Part shown: one piece after another, positions 9,147 to 18,622 of the stretch | How the letters are laid out: each line of letters begins with the position of its first letter | Position numbering within the stretch: position 1 is the stretch's first letter | NCBI RefSeq assembly: GCF_019754935.1 | Contig: NZ_JAGSOA010000001.1 | Location: forward strand, 1,178,001-1,242,000 | DNA length: 64,000 nucleotides | Origin: Corynebacterium parakroppenstedtii | GTDB taxonomy: Bacteria > Actinomycetota > Actinomycetes > Mycobacteriales > Mycobacteriaceae | Direction: 5' to 3' | Notes under the pieces: generated by a model | Told to the model about the DNA's origin: nothing | Seen by the model: the letters and a program-made list of their open reading frames with translations, nothing else | Databases searched by the model: none | Program-made: the position numbers and the translations under genes

Positions 9147-10013
9147 ATGGACAAACCCTCGACCCCACATGGGAATCGCCGCCACCCCGACGCTGGGACG
9201 CGGAATCTGCGCGCCCATAATGTCCGCACACCATCGTGGAGTGGGAATGGGCCCGTCGGCACCGTGACACGCGGAACGACGGGGATTAACCGGCTGCGGC
9301 GGTGCGACCGGTGGGTTGTTCATAACGCGGACCTGCGCCACGCGCTCCTCCATGAGGACAGGCCCCTGGCCGTGGATGTGGGTTACGGCGCGAGCTGGAC
9401 GACGACCTGCGAGTGGGCCGCCCGTTTGCGCACCATTCGCCCTACTATCGACGTCACTGGCCTGGAGATCGACCCCGAGCGCGTCCTCCCCGACCGCGAT
9501 GGGGTTCATTTCGCGCTCGGCGGTTTTGAGCTGGCCGGGCTGCGGCCGCATTTAGTCCGCGCGTTCAATGTGCTGCGGCAATACGATGTCGCGGATGTTC
9601 ATGCCGCGTGGGAAACGATGCAATCGCGGCTCGCGACGGGTGGGCACATCATCGAAGGGACCTGCGACGAACTCGGCCGCCGGTGTTCCTGGATCCTCCT
9701 CGACGCCGACGGGCCGCGCACGCTGACCCTCGCATGGGATCCTTTCGACGTTGACAAACCCTCTGACCTGGCCGAACGTCTGCCTAAAGTTCTGATCCAC
9801 CGCAATGTTCCGGGCGACCCCGTCCACGATCTTTTTAGTACGCTCGACGACGCGTGGAACAGAACAGCACCGTTCGATGTGTACGGCCCCCGCGTTCGGT
9901 GGCGGGAAGCGCTGACCTACCTGCACCGATCTGGATTTCCTGTCGACGCTCCGCGGCGACGAATCCGCGATAACGTCATTACCGTTCCATGGGATGTTGT
10001 TGCGGAGGGGTGA
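9147..10013 (+). CDS. Class I SAM-dependent methyltransferase-like protein
   Basis: A 288-residue protein with a Rossmann-type motif I (AVDVGYGASWTTT), an acidic residue ending the second strand (TGLEIDPERV) and a third motif FNVLRQYDVADVH. It resembles an actinobacterial family annotated as methyltransferase and often located next to murB; no substrate is known. The first 37 residues are low-complexity, so translation may begin at GTG 9264 (VTRGTTGINRLRRCDRW), which looks like the family's usual N-terminus. Neither start has a clear ribosome-binding site. Confidence 0.7.
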   Translation: MDKPSTPHGNRRHPDAGTRNLRAHNVRTPSWSGNGPVGTVTRGTTGINRLRRCDRWVVHNADLRHALLHEDRPLAVDVGYGASWTTTCEWAARLRTIRPTIDVTGLEIDPERVLPDRDGVHFALGGFELAGLRPHLVRAFNVLRQYDVADVHAAWETMQSRLATGGHIIEGTCDELGRRCSWILLDADGPRTLTLAWDPFDVDKPSDLAERLPKVLIHRNVPGDPVHDLFSTLDDAWNRTAPFDVYGPRVRWREALTYLHRSGFPVDAPRRRIRDNVITVPWDVVAEG

Positions 10014-10204
10014 CGTATCCCCGAGCTAGCCGTCTGTAGCCTCTGCTCAGTCCAGCCGCTCGAGTTGCATATATGCTGGTAAGAGTCCAGAAACTGGATG
10101 GTATCCAAGAGCTGTGACCCACTGGCGGATATCGACGCATTCGTCCCCATCAACGATCTCGCACACGATGTGTATATCAGGGAAATGGGCGGAGCAGGTC
10201 TGGT

Positions 10205-11731
10205 TCACTGCATCGTTGCCCCTTCAATTAGTGCGTCGTGCTCTGGTTTTTCTGTATCGTCATCCCTACGCGCGATAGCTACCGTAATGCAGTGCTCGGC
10301 AGCAGACCCCGCTACCCGCGAATGCTTGACGCCAACCCACGAGACAGCGTGTGGAGCACAATCCTGGAGAGCTAAACGCACCGCAGCCAGTGCAATGGCC
10401 TGATCTGTGACGGCATCGCTTCGAGCCCCGAGCGCTAATGGCCATAAGCACGGTAAGGCGTCCGAGTGAGATGCCCGGCGCGGATTACCTGGAGAAATGT
10501 CGCGCGAACTTACGCTCTCCGTCGCTGTGCGAGTTTGGCTAGTAACTGGGGTTTTCGACCGCGCTGTCTCAGCCCGCACTATCTCGACGGGAAAGTCCAT
10601 CGATGGAGTAACTCCGAGTTCGTCCAACACATCGCACACATCATGAGCCACGCTACCGAGTGAAGCAGTAGCGTCGACCTCCACGGTGAGAAGCGGTCGA
10701 TCCACCGAGTCACGCATTAATGACACAACATTGGGGTGGACCGCGCGCACGGTTGTTGTTGGGCTGGACGTGTGTGGTTCGCGATCCACAGAAATATCGT
10801 CGAGCTCAGACATGCCGGTCATTCCAACTCGGACATCCCCCGACAGTCCCCACGTCGCCACTGATTCCCACATCAACGTCGGCGTCGCGTGAGCCCCAAG
10901 ACAATCAGGATCAGCCAAGGAACACTCGCGCTGTAACTGGTCAATAACCTCAGCCGGCCGGAGATAATCACCCCATTGAATACGACGATCAATGAGAGTC
11001 CGACCTGGTGTAAACGGACGAGCCTGAATAAAGCCGCTATCCGGATCACGATGCAGGACAACAGGCTCACACTCGTGATTGACCTGTGGCTCTGCTCCGA
11101 GTGGTGGGGTGACAGCCTCGGTCACAGAGGAAGCGAAGCAATCGTCCCGCAGAATTCCTGTGTCCAGCGGAATTTTGTACAGAATGACAGGAGTTTCTTC
11201 AGCGTCAGGTTCGTGAACCGTGGAAGGAAAAGAAGAGTGGCGTCGGACATTGTGAAAGACTGCTCGACAATCGACGGTACTCCCGAAGGTGATCGCGAAC
11301 GCCTGAGCACGGTCTATGAGCCGCTCAACTACCCGGTCAGTGAAAATCGGATCCTCTGCGTGGACGTGCAGCGTGATGGGAGTAACGGGAGACGCTAATT
11401 TGCTATCAGGATGACGAGCAATGCTGTAGGCAAGACGACCAAAGGCCATCGGGCTACCAACATGGTTGCCACTACCGGTCTGACGGCTCCCCTCACTCCA
11501 ACGGTGCACGTAGTCGCGGGTGAGTTCCTGGATAGTGGAACCAGTGAAGTACTCCCGCACAACCAAAGCGAGCAACCCCAGTGGTTCAGCCAGGTTCCAA
11601 GCAGGGATGTGTCCTGATAGTGCTGAACCAGCTGCGGTTGTACTGACCTCACGTGCCACCGCCAGCGACGCCTCCGGGCTGTAATCACGGGGAGCATCAC
11701 CGAAATCAACAACAGCGAAAGCGCGGTTCAT
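10205..11731 (-). CDS. Orphan protein of unknown function, probably N-terminally frameshifted
   Basis: A 508-codon frame with good coding character (MNRAFAVVDFGDAPRDYSP at the first ATG) but no domain I recognise, no membrane segments and no signal peptide. The C-terminal third has CxxxxxVSWVGVKHS, and the middle carries several Cys residues and VEVDATASLG. The first ATG is probably not the true start: the frame stays open for 75 codons upstream with protein-like sequence (LETIEREYTHIQWLLGG, LDYVYQQDLRIAAGAL) but no ATG, GTG or TTG. The real N-terminus appears to be in another frame (see 11732-11985). Converges on the methyltransferase-like gene. Confidence 0.6.
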   Translation of the reverse strand: MNRAFAVVDFGDAPRDYSPEASLAVAREVSTTAAGSALSGHIPAWNLAEPLGLLALVVREYFTGSTIQELTRDYVHRWSEGSRQTGSGNHVGSPMAFGRLAYSIARHPDSKLASPVTPITLHVHAEDPIFTDRVVERLIDRAQAFAITFGSTVDCRAVFHNVRRHSSFPSTVHEPDAEETPVILYKIPLDTGILRDDCFASSVTEAVTPPLGAEPQVNHECEPVVLHRDPDSGFIQARPFTPGRTLIDRRIQWGDYLRPAEVIDQLQRECSLADPDCLGAHATPTLMWESVATWGLSGDVRVGMTGMSELDDISVDREPHTSSPTTTVRAVHPNVVSLMRDSVDRPLLTVEVDATASLGSVAHDVCDVLDELGVTPSMDFPVEIVRAETARSKTPVTSQTRTATESVSSRDISPGNPRRASHSDALPCLWPLALGARSDAVTDQAIALAAVRLALQDCAPHAVSWVGVKHSRVAGSAAEHCITVAIARRDDDTEKPEHDALIEGATMQ

Positions 11732-11985
11732 GAGGGCACCGGCTGCTATACGCAGATCCTGCTGGTAGACGTAGTCCAGCGTCGTTTCGTCGAGAGGTGA
11801 ACCACCGAGAAGCCACTGAATATGCGTGTATTCCCGTTCGATGGTCTCTAATGTCCGGGCACAACCTCCCGCACTCTCGATCGAAATATGCCGTGCGGAA
11901 CTCCCCGGCTTGATTGCCAGCCCGCGCGAGTGTCGGGGAATGGCCAGCCCACCGGTTCAGGCAGCAATTCCCATCCACCGGACAT
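11732..11985 (-). pseudogene. Out-of-frame N-terminal segment of the orphan gene
   Basis: The ATG at 11985 opens a 45-codon frame (MSGGWELLPEPVGWPFPDTR) that ends at TAG 11848-11850. The frame of the downstream orphan gene is open from 11956 onward without a start. A single-base indel between 11850 and about 11956 would join them into one protein about 580 residues long. This is either a real inactivating mutation, a programmed frameshift, or a sequencing error; the sequence alone does not decide. Confidence 0.5.
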
Positions 11986-12143
11986 AATCGATAACCTTCA
12001 TTACCTAAAAACCTAGTCCGCGAGCCCCCAGAAGCCCCGTAAACGCCCCTACTCTGTGAATTTGCTGAATAGTTTTCTACAACATTCCTAAATACGGCAT
12101 TTTCCCTTGCCGAGCCCCCACGATCTCCGGTTTACTTGTCCGC

Positions 12144-13046
12144 GTGAATCGCTCTAAGTCTTCTTTGGGAAAAATCATGGTGGTCGTCATCGTGCTGGCC
12201 ATCGTGGTACTCGTGGTCGCCGAATTTGCCGCGCGGGCCTACGTGTCCTCTCACATTAAAAAGGAGCTCTCAGAGCACGCGGATGGTTCGTCGTCCTCCG
12301 CACAGGTCTCGTTCGGCACGCACCCGGTTCTACCTGCGGTAATCACGCGCAAGCTCAGCCATGTGAAGGTGGATATTCCTAATTCACTCGACGTGACCTA
12401 CCCCGACGGCACCACATCGGCCCCCGACGTCAGCGGGTACCCGCCGTCGACAATCACGATTGATAACCTCAACATGAACTCTCACAAGGCGGGCACGCTC
12501 ACGCTGGATACCACGCTGTCCACCGATTACATCGAAGCCGCGGCACAGGGTGGGGTGACGCGAAAGAGCAGTTCAGGCACCAATTCGCAAAACGCCAGTA
12601 GTCAGGCCTACCGCCAAGCTGCCTACTCCCCCGCGGCGCAATCTATTGCCGATCGCGCCATCAAAGTCACGGCCGTCAACCCCAACCCATCGAAGGGCAC
12701 CTTCAGCCTCGAGCTATCCGGTGGCCTGGCCGATCTAGAGATCAAGCCCACTATCGACGACGGCGACCTCACCATGAAGGTGACCAACGCGAAGTTGCTC
12801 GGTATGTCGCTTCCGCAGTCTGTGGCCGACGTTCTGACGTCGCAAATTGAAGATGCCGCCAATGTCAGCAATAAGGAGCTGAAGGCGACCCACGTGGAGG
12901 TCACCAGCCGGGGTATGCGCGTGACGGAGGAAGGTCACGACGTCGATCTGAAAGCGCTGTCGGATAATGCCAATCAGATCCTGGGGACGCGGAACGATGG
13001 CTCGACCAGTGATTCAGCCGCTGGTCGCGTTAATGGCCGTCAGTAG
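12144..13046 (+). CDS. LmeA-family (DUF2993) phospholipid-binding protein
   Basis: A 300-residue exported protein with a GTG start. One strong N-terminal membrane/signal segment (about 11-30, VVVIVLAIVVLVVAEFAARAY) is followed by a periplasm-side domain typical of DUF2993: VSFGTHPVLPAV, LSHVKVDIPN and a repeated beta pattern ending VTNAKLLGMSLP. In mycobacteria LmeA binds phospholipid and supports lipomannan elongation (family knowledge). The C-terminal 30 residues are disordered. Overlaps the 3' end of the convergent DUF2516 gene by 7 bases. Confidence 0.8.
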   Translation: MNRSKSSLGKIMVVVIVLAIVVLVVAEFAARAYVSSHIKKELSEHADGSSSSAQVSFGTHPVLPAVITRKLSHVKVDIPNSLDVTYPDGTTSAPDVSGYPPSTITIDNLNMNSHKAGTLTLDTTLSTDYIEAAAQGGVTRKSSSGTNSQNASSQAYRQAAYSPAAQSIADRAIKVTAVNPNPSKGTFSLELSGGLADLEIKPTIDDGDLTMKVTNAKLLGMSLPQSVADVLTSQIEDAANVSNKELKATHVEVTSRGMRVTEEGHDVDLKALSDNANQILGTRNDGSTSDSAAGRVNGRQ

Positions 13047-13336
13047 TATTCGCCGTTTTGGATGCTCTTGAGCTGCGGGTGTACGTCAAACCAGTACACG
13101 CCGATGGCCACGATGCCGAAGAGCCAGATGAAGCTCCTAGTGAACAGCACGAGGAGCGTCGATACCACTAGGATTCCGAACCACTGCCACTTGGGGCGGC
13201 GGTCCCCGGCCTCGAACGCGTCGGAGCGGGTGGATGCCACAACGACGGCACCCACAACCCCCACGACCGTGATGGCTAATTTCATGGCCACCATGACCCA
13301 GCCGAGGACCATGAAAATTGTCATCATGACATGCAT
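13040..13336 (-). CDS. DUF2516-family small membrane protein
   Basis: About 98 residues with three hydrophobic segments (MMTIFMVLGWVMVAMKL; ITVVGVVGAVVVA; ILVVSTLLVLFTRSFIWLFGIVAIGVYWF) and the characteristic end DVHPQLKSIQNG. This matches DUF2516, a conserved actinobacterial membrane family of unknown role. ATG 13336 has GGGAG eight bases upstream; a GTG five codons earlier is the alternative. Confidence 0.75.
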   Translation of the reverse strand: MHVMMTIFMVLGWVMVAMKLAITVVGVVGAVVVASTRSDAFEAGDRRPKWQWFGILVVSTLLVLFTRSFIWLFGIVAIGVYWFDVHPQLKSIQNGEYY

Positions 13337-13405
13337 CGCGGACTCTCCCACTACGTAGTTTTCAAGGGTGGCGGATTCGCTGCCAGACTACAGGCACCCA
13401 CCAGG

Positions 13406-14965
13406 CTACAGACTCAGCACCAGCTGCGAGAGCGTGTAAATCAGTAGCCCGGCCAAGGATCCCACAATGGTGCCATTAAAGCGAATGTATTGCAGGTCCT
13501 TCCCCACCATGAGTTCGATCTTGTCGCTGGCTTCGTCGGCATCCCAGCGCTCCACGGTTTCGGAAATAATGCTGGTCACCTCGCCCGAGAAGTTCTGCGC
13601 GATATACCGCGCGGTTCCCGTGACGCGCTCTCCCCATCGCGCGCGGAGTTCCGGATCCGTCAAGAGCCGGTTGGCATACAGAGAGACTTCCTCGGCAATT
13701 CTGCGTCGCACATGTGATTGCGGATCCGACGCCATGCGAACGATTTGTTCTTTCATATTGCGCCATACGGTCCCGGGTGCAGCTTGCACGGGTGCGGAGG
13801 ACAGCACGTCGTGTTTAAATTCCTCGACCCTACTGATCATCTTCGGATCATGCTGCAGGTCCGACGCCCATTGATTGACCACCCGACGCAACGCCTGGCG
13901 GGCCTCGTGGTCCGGCTCCGTCTTCACCTTGTACGCAAAATCGACGACTTCCCGGTACACGCGTTCGCCAACCAGATCGTTGATGAACCCTGGTGCCCAC
14001 GACGGTGCCCGCTGGTTGAGCAACCGCGTAATGAGCTCCTCGGAAGTGCGCGCGCGGTCATACGCCCAGGAAATAATCGTGTCGACGACCGGCTCGGCTT
14101 TTCCCTCCGCAATGAATTGCTCCATGAGCGCGCCTGCGGGCGGCCCCCAGTCTGGTTCCGCGATGCGGTCGATCACCATCGTGCGGATCATCTCGGCGGC
14201 TTCGTCATCGTCGATGCCCTCAACAATGGCGATCGTCGCGTTGCCGACCTCTTCGGACACGCGCGCCGCATTGGCCGGTTCCGACGCCCATTGCCCCACT
14301 CTGGCGGGAATGTCGGCCTTCTGAACCTTGTCCGTAATGAGCTCAGCATTGAGGAAGTTGTCCCCCACGAACCCCGATAATGCCTCGCCGACCTGGTCTT
14401 TTTTGCGCCGGATGATCGCCGTGTGAGGAATGGGCAAGTGCATGGGCCGCCGGAATAGTGCCGTCACGGCGAACCAGTCCGCGAGCGCACCGACCATGCC
14501 CGCTTCGGAGGCGGCGCGCACATAACCGATCCATGCTGCGTCGGAGTCCTGCTCCAACCACCGGCACACGAGGTAGATCACCGTCGCGAAAACTAAGAGC
14601 TCTGTCGCGATGGCCTTATATTTCTTCAATTCTCGACGGCGGCCTGCCTCATCGCTGACCGGCGGAAGGGTTTCCGACGACGGCGAGGATGGCGAGGGAG
14701 CCGACGACGAGGCGGAGGACGACGAGGCCGAGGACACAGTTCCCCGTGGTGTGGACGCCTGAGTGGCGACCTGTCCACGGTGGTTAACGGCTACGGGAGC
14801 TACCGTGGCTGCGTGTTCTCCGCGGCGGGATGTGTCGTGCCTGACTACAGGCGTGCCGGAAGGTGTGGGGTGTGCCAGGTTATCTCCAGAGGAGGCACGA
14901 GTGGGTGAATCGTTATCAGGGGAATTATCCGCAGGAAGGGCATGACGGGGTCCAGAATCAGTCAC
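13406..14965 (-). CDS. DUF445-family membrane protein
   Basis: About 519 residues from GTG 14965. The first 125 residues are a Ser/Pro/Ala-rich disordered tail (long Ser-Ser-Ala-Ser runs), unusual for the family. A membrane segment follows (ATELLVFATVIYLVCRWL) with the conserved GMVGALADWFAVTALFRRPM and IPHTAIIRRKKDQVG block, a long helical region, and a C-terminal hydrophobic helix (TIVGSLAGLLIYTLSQLVLSL). Function is unknown; family members are membrane proteins with cytoplasmic helical repeats. The frame extends to 15028 but those residues do not look conserved. Confidence 0.8.
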   Translation of the reverse strand: MTDSGPRHALPADNSPDNDSPTRASSGDNLAHPTPSGTPVVRHDTSRRGEHAATVAPVAVNHRGQVATQASTPRGTVSSASSSSASSSAPSPSSPSSETLPPVSDEAGRRRELKKYKAIATELLVFATVIYLVCRWLEQDSDAAWIGYVRAASEAGMVGALADWFAVTALFRRPMHLPIPHTAIIRRKKDQVGEALSGFVGDNFLNAELITDKVQKADIPARVGQWASEPANAARVSEEVGNATIAIVEGIDDDEAAEMIRTMVIDRIAEPDWGPPAGALMEQFIAEGKAEPVVDTIISWAYDRARTSEELITRLLNQRAPSWAPGFINDLVGERVYREVVDFAYKVKTEPDHEARQALRRVVNQWASDLQHDPKMISRVEEFKHDVLSSAPVQAAPGTVWRNMKEQIVRMASDPQSHVRRRIAEEVSLYANRLLTDPELRARWGERVTGTARYIAQNFSGEVTSIISETVERWDADEASDKIELMVGKDLQYIRFNGTIVGSLAGLLIYTLSQLVLSL

Positions 14966-15162
14966 GGTTCTATTGTGCCAGGGCGGTAGGACATGACACG
15001 CATGCGCTAACACGTGCTGCACAAGCATTGCGTTCGAGCCAAAGTTTTACTGGATCCCCCGACCCTGCAAACATAAAACAAGGGTTATACGACACAAGGC
15101 GGTGCGGACAGAATCCTAGAGCCGAAAACTGCGGACACATTTTTCGTCGTACACCCATAAAA

Positions 15163-15195
15163 CAACGCCACCCCATGTTCACAGGGGTGGCGTTG
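15163..15195 (-). terminator. Rho-independent terminator
   Basis: A perfect 12-base stem (CAACGCCACCCC / GGGGTGGCGTTG) with a 9-base loop, followed in the leftward direction by TTTTA. It ends transcription of the small membrane protein gene at 15328. In the rest of 14966-15327 I see no gene. Confidence 0.75.
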
Positions 15196-15327
15196 CTGGA
15201 GGTGCTCAGGATCTGGTTTCACCTAAGCGCGTTATTGATACATTCACGCATGCACAAATCATGCGGGACCGTGCTGAACAGCGCTATATCGCTCAAAACA
15301 GCACAGCCATGCGCAACGTAGTGTCTT

Positions 15328-15651
15328 TTAGTGGAGGCGTCCGGTGCGCTTCTTGTACTCACGGTAGGGGGCACGGCCAGCGTGGATGAGGCCGAAGCCG
15401 ACAATGAGGCACACGAACCCGCTAATGAGTCCGCCGATTAGCAAGTAGGTAGACCAGCCTTGCCCGCCATAAATTTCGGTGGCAAGACCGAAGATGAAAA
15501 TGCCGAAGAAGGCGAGTGAGGAGAGGACAAATCCCATCCCCGACCATGTCTTGCTACTGTGCAGCGATGAATGCGGTGACGCGAGGGATACGGGGACATA
15601 GCCCTCGATGTAGTGCGGTTCGCCTTCAAATCGAACCTCAGACGAAGACAT
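15328..15651 (-). CDS. Small membrane protein of unknown function
   Basis: About 107 residues with two membrane helices (FVLSSLAFFGIFIFGLATEIY and YLLIGGLISGFVCLIVGFGLI), a cytosolic N-terminus and a basic C-terminus (REYKKRTGRLH). AAAGG precedes ATG 15651. No family recognised. It has its own terminator. Confidence 0.6.
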   Translation of the reverse strand: MSSSEVRFEGEPHYIEGYVPVSLASPHSSLHSSKTWSGMGFVLSSLAFFGIFIFGLATEIYGGQGWSTYLLIGGLISGFVCLIVGFGLIHAGRAPYREYKKRTGRLH

Positions 15652-15817
15652 AACTTTACCTTTCACGACCTGAATCAGGGTGGGTCATAGAGTGTGACCC
15701 TTAGTGTAGTGGCTTATGAGGAAAAGACTACCCATAAGCCAACGTGGGGGTCACCCCTGAACTGCCACCCTGCAGTGTCTTCGCAGGCCAACAGAACGTA
15801 GGAGTGACAGGTATGAC

Positions 15818-16567
15818 CTATTTGTCCTTGTTCCGCAGTGCGGAGCGAGTACGCTCCTTCGTCACGGCTGCCACAGCGGTCAACGGAATGCCGGCCGGGC
15901 AGACGTCGGCACATTCACCGAACAACGAGCATGGGCCGAAGGTGGTTTCCAGGTTGTCCACCATCTTGCGGGCACGCTTACCGCGCTCTTGCTTACCCAG
16001 CGGCATGAGCTTCAAGTGCTCCAACTTCGCGCCGGTGAACAGGTGCGCTGCACCGTTCGGGCATGCCGCAACGCAAGCGCCGCAACCGATACATGCCGCG
16101 AAGTCAAGGGCTTTCTCGGCGTCCGCGTGGTTCATGGGCAGGAAGTCCGCATCGGGGGCGGTACCAGCCATGACGGAGATAAATCCGCCTTGTTCCAGGA
16201 CGCGATCCAGTGCGGAGCGGTCCACGATCATGTCTTTGATCACGGGGTATGCCGCAGAGCGCAAAGGCTCGATCTTGATGCTGTCCCCATCTTTGAAGTT
16301 GAACAGACGCTGCTGGCAGGCCGGCTTGTTCTTGTCCGGGCCGTGCGGGCGGCCGTTGATGGTCAAGCCGCAGGTGCCGCAAATACCTTCACGGCAGTCA
16401 GAGGCGAAAGCGAAAGGCTCTTTGCCTTGCTCGATGTAGCCTTCGTTGACGTGGTCCAGCAGCTCGAGGATGGACATTTGCTCGACGGCGTCATCGACAT
16501 CGACAGACTCGAAGTGTCCTTCGGATTCCGGGCCCGCCTGACGCCAGATCTCTAGATGCAGTTTCAT
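15818..16567 (-). CDS. sdhB: Succinate dehydrogenase iron-sulfur subunit
   Basis: Electron-transfer subunit of complex II, 249 residues. The 2Fe-2S cysteines are in CREGICGTCG, followed by a ferredoxin-type cluster site CIGCGACVAACPNG and CSLFGECADVCPAG. The start ATG at 16567 shares one base with the sdhA stop (TAATG), so translation is coupled. The longer upstream frame lies inside sdhA and is not real. Last gene of sdhCAB. Confidence 0.96.
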   Translation of the reverse strand: MKLHLEIWRQAGPESEGHFESVDVDDAVEQMSILELLDHVNEGYIEQGKEPFAFASDCREGICGTCGLTINGRPHGPDKNKPACQQRLFNFKDGDSIKIEPLRSAAYPVIKDMIVDRSALDRVLEQGGFISVMAGTAPDADFLPMNHADAEKALDFAACIGCGACVAACPNGAAHLFTGAKLEHLKLMPLGKQERGKRARKMVDNLETTFGPCSLFGECADVCPAGIPLTAVAAVTKERTRSALRNKDK

Positions 16568-18606
16568 TACTTGTAGTTCCTTGTCATCAGAGGGATGCGG
16601 TCGAAGTACAGGGGCTCGGCGTGGCGGATGAACTTGCCATCGCCGTTGTGTTCCCACGCAGAGACGAAGCACCACTTGGAGTCATCGCGCTCTGCCTCAC
16701 CGTCTTCAGAGAGGTGGTCGTCGCGATAGTGGGCACCACAGGATTCGTCGCGGTCCATTGCGTCAACGCACATGAGCTCGGCGAGGTCCATGTAGTCAGC
16801 AACACGGTTCGCGTATTCCAAAACCTGGTTGAGGTTATCGACGTCACCCGGGATGTGCAGGTTCTGCCAGAAATCATCGCGCAGTTCGCGGATGTCCTTG
16901 ATACCCTTTTCCAGATTTTCGACGTTACGGGACACGCCGCAAGAGAAGTACAGGATGTCTCCCAGCTTGCGGTGGAAGTATTCCGGCCCGTGCGGGTCCT
17001 TCGCCTGGATGTTCATCAACTTCTCGATGCGCTTCTTGGAGCGTTCCAGGGCTTCCTGGGCGGCCGGAGAATCGGCCGGGAGCACCTTCGTGCCCAGCAG
17101 TGGCGCCAGGTAGTTCGGAATCGTGAACGGCAAGGTAAACCAACCGTCAATCGACGCCGACAGCAGCGAGTTAGCACCCAAGCGGTTCGCACCGTGGTAC
17201 ATCCAGGATGCCTCGCCGGCGGCGAAGAGGCCGGGGATGTTCGTCATATCGTTGAAGTCGGTCCACAGGCCACCCATCACGTAGTGGCAGGTCGGAGCGA
17301 TACGCATTGGTGTCTCGTAGGCGGATTCACCAATGGTTTCTTCATACATCTGGATCAAGTTGCCGTAACGTTCCTTGATCACGTCCTTGCCCAGACGCTG
17401 GATAGCGTCGCGCAGATCCAGGTACACGGAGTTGTGCAATGGCCCGACGCCGTATCCACCGTTGATCTGCTGCGAGTTCGCACGGGAGGCGATATCGCGG
17501 GGGACGAGGTTACCGAATGCCGGGTAGCGACGTTCCAGGAAGTAGTCGCGCTCGTCTTCGGGAATGTCGTTGGGGTCGCGGTCGTCGGCCTTCTTCTTCG
17601 GCGTCCAGACGCGGGCGTCGTTACGCAGCGATTCCGACATCAGAATCGTCTTGGACTGCCAGTCCGAGTTCACCGGGATACCCGTCGGGTGGAACTGCAC
17701 GAACGACGGCGATGCCATGTAGGCGCCTTGGTCGTAGGCACGCATGATGGCCGACGCGTTGGAGTTCTTCGCCAACGTGGACATGTAGTAGACGTTGCCG
17801 TAGCCGCCGGTTCCGAGGATCACGGCGTGGCCGGTGTGGGCGGTCAGCTCGCCCGTAATGAGGTTACGGGTGACGATGCCCTGGCAGCGGCCGTCGTCGA
17901 TAATGAGATCCATCATCTCGTTGTGGGTGAAGATCTCAACCGAGCCGGCACCAATCTGGCGCTGCAGCGCGGAGGTCGTCGCCAGCTGGAGCTGCTGACC
18001 TGTCTGACCACGGGTGTAATAGGTACGGGACACCTGGACACCACCGAATGAACGGGTGGCCAGCGTTCCACCATATTCGCGGGAGAACGGTGCGCCCACG
18101 GCATTCATGTGGTCAATGACGCGGGGGGACTCTTCTGCTAGACGCCAACAGTCGTTCTCGCGGCAGCGGTAGTCGCCACCCTTCACCGTGTCTTTGGTGT
18201 GGTTGTAGGTGGAGTCATTGTCCAGCTTCTTGGAGCGAGAGGAGTTCACACCACCCTGCGCGGCAATCGAGTGAGCACGGCGGGGAGCGTCATGGTACGT
18301 GAACACCTTGACGTCATAGCCCAGCTCACCCAACGCTGCTGCGGCGGCACCGCCGGCCAAACCAGTGCCAACGACGAGGACCGTAAACTTCTTCCGGTTC
18401 AGAGGCGAGACCAGCTTGAAGTGTTGCTTAGCGTAATCCCACTCATCGGCCTGCGAGAGCCCCTTCATGTGAGGAGCGTTGTCCTTTAACTTGGAGCCCA
18501 GGGTCACTCCAGGGACGCAGGAATCAGGCGCGGTGAAATTCTCAACAGCGGTGTCGTAGTCGAAGTCCGGCCCCTGATTGTGGGGGTTCTGAATAACTGC
18601 ACTCAT
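16567..18606 (-). CDS. sdhA: Succinate dehydrogenase flavoprotein subunit
   Basis: Catalytic subunit of succinate:menaquinone oxidoreductase, 679 residues. Seen: dinucleotide fold VVGTGLAGGAAAAALG, the FAD-linking His in AHSIAAQGGVNSS, the active-site region HPTGIPV, and NGGYGVGPLHNSVYLDL. Length and the insertion pattern fit the Bacillus/actinobacterial type. It follows sdhC by 16 bases and overlaps sdhB by one. Confidence 0.97.
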   Translation of the reverse strand: MSAVIQNPHNQGPDFDYDTAVENFTAPDSCVPGVTLGSKLKDNAPHMKGLSQADEWDYAKQHFKLVSPLNRKKFTVLVVGTGLAGGAAAAALGELGYDVKVFTYHDAPRRAHSIAAQGGVNSSRSKKLDNDSTYNHTKDTVKGGDYRCRENDCWRLAEESPRVIDHMNAVGAPFSREYGGTLATRSFGGVQVSRTYYTRGQTGQQLQLATTSALQRQIGAGSVEIFTHNEMMDLIIDDGRCQGIVTRNLITGELTAHTGHAVILGTGGYGNVYYMSTLAKNSNASAIMRAYDQGAYMASPSFVQFHPTGIPVNSDWQSKTILMSESLRNDARVWTPKKKADDRDPNDIPEDERDYFLERRYPAFGNLVPRDIASRANSQQINGGYGVGPLHNSVYLDLRDAIQRLGKDVIKERYGNLIQMYEETIGESAYETPMRIAPTCHYVMGGLWTDFNDMTNIPGLFAAGEASWMYHGANRLGANSLLSASIDGWFTLPFTIPNYLAPLLGTKVLPADSPAAQEALERSKKRIEKLMNIQAKDPHGPEYFHRKLGDILYFSCGVSRNVENLEKGIKDIRELRDDFWQNLHIPGDVDNLNQVLEYANRVADYMDLAELMCVDAMDRDESCGAHYRDDHLSEDGEAERDDSKWCFVSAWEHNGDGKFIRHAEPLYFDRIPLMTRNYK

Positions 18607-18622
18607 GTTTTGTAACCTCCGC

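Noticed and set aside
16621..18051. 476-codon open frame on the plus strand opposite sdhA
   Set aside because: It is antisense to a gene with every SDH flavoprotein motif; the open frame follows from GC-rich codon bias.
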